A DNA stretch of 64,000 nt from Berberis thunbergii (lineage: Eukaryota > Streptophyta > Magnoliopsida > Ranunculales > Berberidaceae). Positions 55,853-64,000 of the stretch are shown one piece after another. How positions within the stretch are numbered: position 1 is the stretch's first letter; each line of letters starts with the position of its first letter. The notes under the pieces are model-generated. The model had not been told where the DNA came from. It searched no databases and saw only the letters and a list, made by a program, of their open reading frames with translations. A program made the translations under genes and the position numbers. Location: assembly GCA_003290165.1 (NCBI GenBank), contig QNQO01006235.1, positions 1 through 64,000 on the forward strand, written 5' to 3'.

Positions 55853-56039
55853 AACCTTATATTTTTTTGGCATATCAATAAAAGATAATATGTTTGAACA
55901 ACATTCAGTACTTATGTGTTTTTTTACTTTCCCTGCTGGCTTTCAAAGACGGGTAACGACCTGGTTGTTCTTTGACCAGTTCTGACCAAAGATAATATGA
56001 TGAATGCCCCTTGTGACTTGTCCTGAGCTATGACTAGGG

Positions 56040-56376
56040 TTTCAAACCAATTTTGCCCATTTCTAACATACTAGGCTGTAAAGGGGACCAAAAGTTATTG
56101 TCATAAGTCGGGGCAGACTAAACTTTAGCAGGGTTCGGCGATCATTGTATTTGGTTGAACAATAATCCCTAGAAAGTCATTGTGATCAGTTGTTGAGAAT
56201 GTTGACTAAACTTCCACTTTCTAAGCCATCTCCACCCGTGCTTGGTGGGCTACGATCTTAGAGCGGACCAAAAGTTGTCGTCATCAGTCAAAACTGACTA
56301 AGCTTTGGTAGGGTTTTGTGATCATTGTCTATGGAAGGACAGTGATCCCTGCAAGTCATCGTGATCAAGCGTTAAG
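56040..56376. repeat. Tat-like tandem repeats, about 184-bp units (reverse of 15.6-16.7 kb)
   Basis: Two units with ggaccaaaagttattgtcat/ggaccaaaagttgtcgtcat at about 56078 and 56262, each with gactaa[a/g]ctttggcagg-like and gtgatccct...gtcattgtgatca segments. The reverse complement aligns with the 180-bp array at 15570-16690. The second unit is cut at gcgttaag by the Athila-like LTR starting at 56377. Confidence 0.88.
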
Positions 56377-58076
56377 TGATAGGAGCATAATTAAGCTATT
56401 TTAGTACTATATTTCCATATATAATTTTGGCTATTACTTGTTAATTATGGTACTAATTGTTATTTTCTTGTTTGTGTAGGTTTCCAATTACAAGATTCCA
56501 AAATATGAGCTAATTGAAGCAAATTGGCAATTTAGAAATATTGATTGCAAAAGGAAACCACGCAAAGAAAGAAAACAATTATAAAAGGGTCAATACCTGT
56601 TTCGGAGATATCACCAATTCACATCCGCGCATCCCTTATCGTAGCCGAAAACCCTCATCCCCTCAACATCAAGCTATCACAGCCTAAATCAAGCCATCGT
56701 CCTCTACGCCATCACAACCATCAGATGACCATCATCATCCCCTTCTCCTTCACATCACCCATCCACGTCCACAGCAAGCATCCATCTCTCCAAAAGTTCG
56801 CAATCACGCAACCGTCACTCCTCCTCCTTGAAACAACATCGTCATCGCAACCCACCTTCAACGTCATCCCATCACAATCACCTACAACCTTCATCTATGC
56901 CTCTGAACAAAACCCTAGCTACATCAACCACAACCTCCATCATTCCACACCCTCGTTTCAGCCTCTTTCACGCAAATCATCTCCATCAACCATCTTTGTA
57001 GCCAACCCTTTATAATCCAATCCATTTCCCTCTTTGTCAGCTCCGAAACCCCCCATCTTTTCTTCGCATCTCTTCTCACACAGCAAATAAGCCTTCATCT
57101 CTCGCACTTTTTCTCCAATCACAGAAACCCACAGGAACAGATCATGTAACGAAAGAATAAGAGAATTTTATTTTCTTCAATTCATAATCTGCACCCCAAA
57201 CATCCACTCTCTACCACCACGCGGTTGGCGACAGTGTTTTATTTTTTTCACCTTTTTTTCTTATTTATAGTTGGATATTTGATTATGGAATATTGTTTAA
57301 ACATAATTAATATGTCTAGCTTAACTTCTCCTAGCTAGGGGTGGATTCGAAGCCCCGAACATGTGTTTTATGAATTAATTGAATTTATTCTTCCCTGTTC
57401 TTAGTAATTGTGTTTTGCTTAACTACTTTATAGAAAACTTTTTTTGTATGTTTGTTAAGTTGGCCAACTTAGTAAACATACTAGGATCCGGGGCTAGAGT
57501 ATAATAGAGTTTCACCTAATCGTTACAATCTTGTACTCATAAGTAGTAAATACTAATGAACGTTTGTAAGGTTAAGTAAAACCTAGGTACGAACAAGACT
57601 TAATAATAATCTTAATAATCTTAGATTGTTATCTAACTTGTGATTCTTGATTAGATAGCATGATAAGAATAGTTTGAAAGTGTCGCTAAGTTTAATTCAA
57701 CGAACTTGGGAAAATAATAAGATTAATGCAATGTTGTCACGATTAATCTTAAGCATTGTCTATCATCAGTTAGCAAGTGATTATTGAATATTGATTTATA
57801 AGCATATGTTAGGTGTGTGGAGATAAGCCCTTAGCTAATTTCTCATATTTTCCATCCCTTTAGTTTTATTTTCTTTACAGTAATTTCCGTAGTTATTTTC
57901 ATAGTTTAACTTAAAAAATCCAATCCCCCAATATTTACTTAATTAGGTTGTTAGTTGTCTCTTAGTTATTTTAGTGAGCAATCCCTCTAATCTCCGGTCC
58001 AGAATTATCCCTACTTATTATTTACTACAATTATAAAGCAGTGTGTTAAGTTGTGCGCTAGTAAAATAGTGCATCA
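56377..58076 (+). mobile_element. 5' LTR of an Athila-like Ty3/gypsy element, 1,700 bp
   Basis: Runs TGATAGGAGCATAATTAAGC to AGTGCATCA, with TGAT...ATCA inverted ends, and is followed by a primer site. It aligns with the 3' LTR from 62632 for all 1,369 bases visible there, with scattered differences and small indels. It includes an ORF of 156 codons at 56545-57015, rich in Ser, Pro and His (see 3' LTR), and the expected 5-mer ttaag just before its start. tRNA-like boxes in it (ggattcgaagcccc) are not supported as a gene. Confidence 0.92.
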
Positions 58077-58081
58077 ATTTT

Positions 58082-58099
58082 TGGCACCGTTGCCAGGGA
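58082..58099 (+). other. Primer-binding site of the Athila-like element
   Basis: TGGCACCGTTGCCAGGGA begins 5 bases after the LTR end. It matches the TGGCGCCGTTGCCGGGGA type used by Athila/Tat elements, with two differences. It fixes plus orientation. Confidence 0.85.
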
Positions 58100-58170
58100 T
58101 TAGTAAAATTGCTAATTACTTCATTAGTTTCTTTTAATAGTTTTTTTTATTGATTTATTTCTTTCGGCCT

Positions 58171-59581
58171 TTATCTCAGGTACCAGGTCATGCGCAATGG
58201 AAAATCCAGTGAAAACTTATTAGAGTATGATTCGGAGCCTGAAAAAGCATTTAGACGATGAATGAGAGAAACTAAAGAATCCCAAACAATTAGCTTTACA
58301 TCTGAATCAGAAGAGTTCGACTGGGCAGACAACAGATCTAGGAAAGAACTTTCAGCATCCACCTTAGACAATGTCGCACCCCTGTGCATTCAGTATCCGA
58401 CAGTAGTGCAGGGCAAGACAGAGTCATTCGAGCTGAAATCTAGCCTACACCACCATATTCCAAAGTATCATTGTCTTTCTATGGAGGATCCAAATAAGCA
58501 TTTAAAGGAATTTGAAGTTGTATACTCTAGTATGACCCAATCACGGTGGATTAGAACATCCTGAAGCTGAGAGCATTTCTTTTTTCTGGCTGATAAGGCT
58601 AAGGTTTGGCTCTATGAACTACCTTCTGGAACAGTATACTCTTGGGATAGCATGAATAAGGTGTTTCTAAAGAGATTCTTCCCAACTTCAAAAATCATAT
58701 TGTTGAGGAAGAAAATGAGTGGCATTCAACAGAGTCCAGAAAAATCATACCCATCATACTTTGAGTGCTTCAAAACTTTCATAGCATCATATCCGCAACA
58801 TTAGATAAAGGAGGAGCTCCTGATTCAGTACTTTTATGAGGAATTGCTTTCTCTTGAATGACAGATGTTAGATGCAGCGGTAGGAAGAGCTTTGGTTGAT
58901 AAAACTTCTGCAGCATCAAAGACTTCGATTGCAAATCAAGCCTTAAATTCCCAACAGTATGGAGGAATTGGAGAGCCTTCACGCCAAGTTCATGAAGTAA
59001 GTACTAATTCTATTTTGGAAGCTCAAATGGCTAATCTTACTTAGGGAAGCCAAATGTACTAGGAGTTGCACAAGTTTGTGGCGTGTGCACTAAGCCATCC
59101 ATCTGATCAATGTCATCAACTGATTAAGAATGACGGTAGGGAGAATGTCAATGCAGTAGGTTTTCAAGGGCAAAATCACTATAAGAATAACCCTTATTCG
59201 AACACTTACAATGAAGATTGGAGAAATCATCACAGCTTTGGATGGAGAAATTCATAACAATCTCAACAACAAACATCGAGTCGGCCACCCCCTGGTTTCT
59301 TTCAAGGGCAGCAAGAACCACCTCAGCACAATTAAAGTATACCCCTTAATTATGATGAGATTTTGAAATCATTAACTATTTCTCAGCAAAACCAAGCAAA
59401 AGACATAGCAAATTTGAAGCTACAGATGGGACAGATAGCTGAGTTTATGGTACAAATTCGCGAGCAAGGAAAACTTCATAGTTCTACCATTCCAAATCTT
59501 AAAAGCGAGTTTGAAACCACAAAAGCAATTACATTGAGGAGTGCTAGGCAAGTTGAGAGTGAGCCAATAGTCCCCGAATAG
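58171..59581 (+). pseudogene. Athila-like gag
   Basis: The gag core reads HHIPKYHCLSMEDPNKHLKE, then LRAFLFSLADKAKVWLYELP, SWDSMNKVFLKRFFPTSKII, RKKMSGIQQSPEKSYPSYFE and IKEELLIQYFYEEL. It continues with PSDQCHQL near 59100, a remnant of the zinc-knuckle region, and QNQAKDIANLKLQMGQIAEF and TKAITLRSARQVESEP (59363-59581). Single-base shifts and stops (TAG, TGA at about 58560, 58803, 58860 and 59045) break it into pieces. Family assignment rests on gag pattern, primer site and LTR ends. Confidence 0.85.
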
Positions 59582-59650
59582 AGCCGAAATATGGTAGCTT
59601 AGTTACAAGAGGATGATCCAACCACCATTGAGATACCAAAATGTAAGAAG

Positions 59651-60395
59651 GTGAGTATTCCAAATTTAGTTTCTGCTAATCTTTCTCCACTTTTTGTGCC
59701 TTTCCCAGGCAAGTTTGCCTATTCTAGGAAAGATGAACAAAAGAAGGAAATCTTGAAAACCTTTCGAAAAGTTCAGGTTAACATTCCGCTTCTTGATGCT
59801 ATTAAGCAAGTGCCTAAGCATACAAAAAATTTGAAGGAGGTTTGCACCACAAAGAGAAGACTTCAAAATGGAGTGGTAGTTAAGGTGAGTAAGAATGTCT
59901 CTATAGTTTTTCAAAGGAAATTGCCGTCGAAGTGTAAGGATCCGGGTAGTTTCACTATCCCTTGTTTTATCGGTAATACTAAAATTGAAAATTCAATGTT
60001 AGACTTAGGTTCTTTAATTAATGTTGTGTCGTATTCTATTTATCGCTCTATGAATCTCAGGAGTATAAAAATGATGGTATTATTATTCAAATGGCTAACT
60101 GTTCTAATTCATATCCTCGAGGCTTGTTGGAAGATTCAAAATTTTTGGTACTTTTGCCTCTTCTTTTAGGGCGCCCCTTCATGAAACTGTAAGGACACAT
60201 ATTGATGTGCATGCGGGGAAGCTGACCATGGAATTTGACGGTGATGTGATTGGCTTCAACATCTTTTGAAGCCACGAGGTATCCTACTAAAAATCATTCT
60301 TGTTTTTCTATTAATGTCGTTGACAATTTGGCCGAGAAACTGTCAGATGTCAGAAACGAGGATGAACTTGAGACCACCATCACTAATGTCGTTGG
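59651..60395 (+). pseudogene. Athila-like gag-pro junction and protease
   Basis: PFPGKFAYSRKDEQKKEILK, FRKVQVNIPLLDAIKQVPKH and KNLKEVCTTKRRLQ lead into the aspartic protease: CKDPGSFTIPCFIGNTKIEN and SMLDLGSLINVVSYSIYRSM (DLGAS-type active site, here DLGSL). After shifts it continues LLGRPFMKT, RTHIDVHAGKLTMEFDGDVI and GFNIF. The sequence then jumps directly towards the integrase C-terminus: the RT core is missing. Confidence 0.85.
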
Positions 60396-60419
60396 ATATG
60401 AGAGCAATAGAATTCCCTA

Positions 60420-60760
60420 TGACACAAAGAAGTAGAAGAAATTACTGTTAAATGAGCTCGAAAAGATTCAGGATGAGGCCTATAAAAATAAAACCAATTA
60501 CAAGGAGAACACCATAGTTTTTCATGATCAGATGATCCGTGGAAATACTTTTGTTGTTGGAAAGAAAGTATTATTTTCCCAATCATGTCTTACACCTGGT
60601 AAGTTACGTTCTGAATGGGTTAGTCCTTTTATTGTTACTATGTTTTTTCCCGTGGTACTATACAGGTTAAGAGTGTCGCAACCGGTAAGGAGTTTAAGGT
60701 GAAACATCATCTAGTTAAGCCCTATTATGAGTCATTTGTGGAGCATGATGTGGAGGACGT
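60420..60760 (+). pseudogene. Athila-like integrase C-terminal remnant
   Basis: Reads LLLNELEKIQDEAYKNKTNY, KENTIVFHDQM, VGKKVLLFQSCLTPGKLRSE and WVSPFIVTMFF, then KSVATGKEFKVKHH.VKPYY. This is the usual end of Athila/Tat integrase (LNELEE.R.EAYE...FHD...G.KVLL...LFPGKLRSRW.GPF.V). RT, RNase H and the integrase core should lie between this and the protease, several kb in a full element, but are absent. Confidence 0.82.
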
Positions 60761-60799
60761 ATCACTTCATGTTCCCACTTATTCTGAAAATTTATTGGA

Positions 60800-62616
60800 G
60801 ATATCATCAGGTTGCACGACGTTAAAATAATCACTTCTTAGGAGGCAACTCAATCAGATTTGCTTTCTCTATCCCTTTTTTTTCTTTTCATTGTTTTTTT
60901 TCTTTGTTAGTAGTTTGTTTTTCCTCTTTTAAATCTTTCATGCTATAATCTATTAACATTGAGGACAATGTTAGGTTTAAGTGTGGGGGGAACAATGTCG
61001 CTTTTATTAAATAAATAAATAAAAAAGTATCAGTCCATTAAAAATTAAAAAAAGGGCTTTTGTTTTCTTTGTTGGTTAGTGTCAATTTGAAAAAAAAAAT
61101 TATAATTGTTTTGAAGTCTTAGGATACTTTCCAACACAATGATGAGATTTGGTTTTTAATTGCATGACTTTAAGATGATTTATAAGCATGATTTAAGATC
61201 CAATATTATTCTTTGGTTAATGCTTATTCATGGTTATCATAAGCGAATTCACATGTAATAAACTGAGTAATTGGTACTCATAGCATTCTTAATTGAATTT
61301 AACTCATTATTACCCATATGTGAGTTTTGATCCTATTATTCCTTTGATTTTGAGAGTTTTTAGTTAGTTCATCTTTCATTTCTTTTGTCAATAATAATTT
61401 GTTGCATGATCTCATTTTTGTTTGTTTTGGTTGCTACGTGGACTATTTTCATAATTAAGAATTAAACACTAGAACTTGTATTAATTTCGTTCAAAGCATT
61501 ATATTGAATTGCACGACATGCTTGACATGATAAATGCACATAGTTTTCACCATTGCTAAATAAGCTTGATCCATGATATATTTCCTTTAGGTTAACCTTC
61601 GTTGAGCCTGTTATTAAGCATTTTTCTTTCATTACCCTCATTTTCCATCCCTAACCTAATCGAAATAGTGAAGAATAATTTGATTCGCAGAGACTTTATT
61701 GTGGTTCAAGGTATGTTGAAAAGCAAGTGAGGGGGAAGACCCTTATGGTAGATAATTCAAGAAGAAAGAGTTCCAAAAAAATAAAAAATAAATTATTAGT
61801 ACAAAGTTACATAAGGGACACAAACCCTTATCTATATTCATTCAGTATCTCAATACTACACAGATAGTCCAGTTCTTTTTGTTTTCAGTAGATACAATAT
61901 AATGGTTGAAATCTTCATTATCAGTAGGCCACCTCTTCCTTTTCCTACTTATGTCTTGAACCATGTTATTCCTTACTAATGTCTCTAATCTTATTGCATG
62001 TTTTCACCATTTCTTTAAACCCTTTGTTATTTCCTTATCCGTTCTTTCTATTCCCTTGACTCTTTGGCCCCATTACAACCTGAATTAAGACCTATTGATT
62101 GAGTGTGTCTTGCAATGTCACGATATGGAGATTCGAATGAGGTATGAGTATATGGTGTCTCTAGTTCTTGCATTCAAGTAGTAGCATTCCTTCAATGAGA
62201 TTATATATCTGGAAAAACAATATTTAAGAAAAAATGCATTTCTCTATTTTATATCACATGTGAGCTATTTGTTTCCCTTTTACATCAATCCTCTCATGTA
62301 TAACTAGAATAGGAAGGGAGATTTTACCAATCAATCAGTGAAAAAAAGAATGTACCCAATGAGATTTCTGGGTTAATTCTTTTGGCACGCGCTTGAGTTT
62401 CATAGACGCTTGGATTGATTTAATTGTGAATTTTTATATCGTTACTATGAACGTGTATTAGCTTTTAAAAGATGTGGATTTAATCTTGTGTTTGTAAAAA
62501 ATCTTATCATGTCATGACCCGTTGAAAATCTCTGAGACAAATGTTGGAAAGTATAGATTGAGTCATTTGAGTATTTTACTTTTGTTTCTTTGATTTGCTC
62601 GAGGACTAGAAAAGAT
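60800..62616 (+). other. Non-coding 3' region of the Athila-like element
   Basis: No ORF over 60 codons and no env-like product is visible. A purine tract ttaagtgtggggggaac at 60977-60993 copies the real polypurine tract upstream of the 3' LTR; such an internal second tract is often seen in Athila-type elements ahead of the env-like region. The rest is AT-rich and unassigned. Confidence 0.6.
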
Positions 62617-62631
62617 AAGTGTGGGGGAATT
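62617..62631 (+). other. Polypurine tract of the Athila-like element
   Basis: aagtgtgggggaatt directly precedes the 3' LTR (TGATAGAAGC at 62632). It would prime plus-strand DNA synthesis. Confidence 0.85.
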
Positions 62632-64000
62632 TGATAGAAGCGTAATTATGCTATTTTAGTACTACATTTCTATATATAATTTTGGCTATTACTTGTTAAT
62701 TATAGTACTAATTGCTATTTTCATGTTTGTGTAGGTTTTCAATTACAACATTCCAAAGTAGAAGCTAAGTGAAGTAAATTTAGAAATATTGATTCCAAAA
62801 GGAAACCACACAAAGAAGGAAACCGAGAATAAAACAATTATAAAAGGGACAATACCTGCTTCGGAGAGATCACCATTTCACATCCATGCATCCCTCATCA
62901 CAGCCACAAACCCTAATCCCTTCAACATCAAGCCATCACAGCCTCTATCAAGCCATCATACTCCTCGCCATCACAGCCATCAAACGACCACATCATCCCC
63001 TTCTCCTTCACATCACCCATCCACAATCGTAACAAGCCTCCATCTCCCCAACAGTTCGCAACCACGCAGTCGTCACTCCTCCTCAAAACAACGTCCTCAT
63101 CGCAACCCACCTTCACCGTCATCCCATCACAACTGCCTACAACCCCTCAACCACAGCCTCCATCGTTCCACACCCTCGTCTAAGCCTCTCTCTCACGCAA
63201 ATCATCGCCATCATCCATCTCTGTCACCAGCCCTCTCTAATCCAATCCATCTCTCTCTGTCAGCTTGCAAAACCATCCATCTCTTCTTCACATATCTTCT
63301 CTCACACAGCAAAAAAGCCTTCATCTCTCGCACTTTTTCTCCAGTCACAGAAACCCACAGGAGCAGATAGTGAAAGGAAAGAATAATAGAATTTTATTTC
63401 TTCAGTTCGTTATCTGCATCCCAGACATCCACTCTCTACCACCACGTAGTTGGCGACAATGTTTTGTTTCTTTTACATCTCTTTTTCTCATTTATAGTTG
63501 GATATTTTATTATAAAATATTATTTGAACATAATTAATATGTCTAGCTAAACTCCTCTTAGCTAGGGGTGGATTCGAAGCCCCGAACATGTGTTTTATGA
63601 ATTAATTGAATTTAATCTTCCTTGCTATTTAGTGATTGTGTTTTGCTTAACTGCTTTATAGAGAAATTTTCTTTGTATGTTTGTTAAGGTGACCAACTTA
63701 GTAAGCATGCTAGGATCTGAGGCAAGAGTATAAGAGAGTTTCACCTAATCGTTACAATCTTGTACCATAAGTAGTAAATACTAATGAACGTTGGTAAGGT
63801 TAAGTAAAAACCTGGGTAAGAACAAGATGTTGATCATACTTGTAATTGCCTAGTCAGTGTTCATATTTTCCACAAAACTTAATGATCTTAGATTGTTATC
63901 TTACTTGTAATTCTTGATTAGATAGCATGATAAGAATAGTTTGAAAGCGACGTTAAATTTAATTCAACGAACTTGGGAAAATAATAAGATTAATGCAGTG
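62632..64000 (+). mobile_element. 3' LTR of the Athila-like element, cut by the window end
   Basis: Aligns with 56377-57760 of the 5' LTR. The ORF at 62789-63370 (193 codons; SPSPSHHPSTIVTSLHLPNS) corresponds to 56545-57015 but uses shifted frames in places, so it is probably not conserved protein. The LTR ends outside the window, so the target duplication cannot be checked here. Confidence 0.92.

Noticed and set aside
57330..57360. tRNA B-box (ggattcgaagcccc)
   Set aside because: Part of the Athila LTR in both copies, without tRNA structure.

Overview
This window is nuclear DNA from a plant, most likely a eudicot: AT-rich, intron-containing and dominated by transposable elements (TEs). I recognise only two host genes. 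No bacterial operons, CRISPR arrays, rRNA genes or intact tRNA genes are visible. Identifications come from reading translations and repeat boundaries by eye; no database search was run.

Layout. (1) 0.7-10.6 kb, + strand: an 18-exon gene for a TPR-RING-LON protein (plant LONRF-like). Its introns hold a 1.1 kb hAT-type insertion inside a local tandem duplication and a GCCTAGGCG-type repeat. (2) 10.6-13.3 kb: intergenic, with a Tourist-like MITE. (3) 13.3-16.7 kb: 5' part of a Tat-like Ty3/gypsy element (LTR, primer-binding site, 180-bp tandem repeats). (4) 17.9-22.25 kb: a minus-strand gypsy gag remnant, tandemly duplicated, hit by an 824-bp hAT element and by a 2.2 kb LINE that lost nearly all of ORF2. 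(5) 22.25-27.75 kb: a second, longer minus-strand LINE (end of ORF1, endonuclease, RT, zf-RVT, RNase H), whose RT is split by a 132-bp SINE. (6) 27.75-32.85 kb: two 230-bp LTRs around a short non-coding interior, then a decayed Ty1/copia gag-pol. (7) 33-38.4 kb: two diverged copies of a long AT-rich non-autonomous repeat, one carrying a solo LTR. (8) 40.8-41.5 kb: an NDR1/HIN1-like (NHL10-like) gene with its own TATA box. (9) 42.2-52.7 kb: a 1 kb tandem duplication whose second copy is split by an 8.47 kb CACTA (En/Spm) transposon with TIRs, a GAT target duplication and two minus-strand gene regions. (10) 52.7-56.4 kb: the 3' part of a Tat-like element in minus orientation, including an antisense ORF. 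(11) 56.4-64 kb: an Athila-like Ty3/gypsy element with 1.7 kb LTRs, inserted in the Tat repeats. It has lost its RT-RNase H-integrase core, and its 3' LTR runs off the window.

The two host genes appear unrelated. The TPR and RING-LON protein is probably an E3-ligase-like cytosolic or nuclear factor; the NHL protein is a membrane-anchored LEA_2 protein linked to defence and senescence. Both keep good splice sites or promoter signals, yet each carries single-base frame breaks. That points to recent decay or residual indel errors in a long-read assembly. The rest is a readable nest of insertions: many have exact target-site duplications, which allows relative dating (SINE after LINE; solo LTR after amplification of the 33-38 kb repeat; CACTA after the 1 kb duplication; Athila after the Tat repeats).

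I found no clearly new biological system. The most unusual items are the Tat family with an antisense ORF seen in two opposite-facing halves, the ORF2-less LINE copy with a perfect 13-bp target duplication, the chained LTR structure before the copia element, and the NHL gene isolated in amplified CACTA-like repeats.
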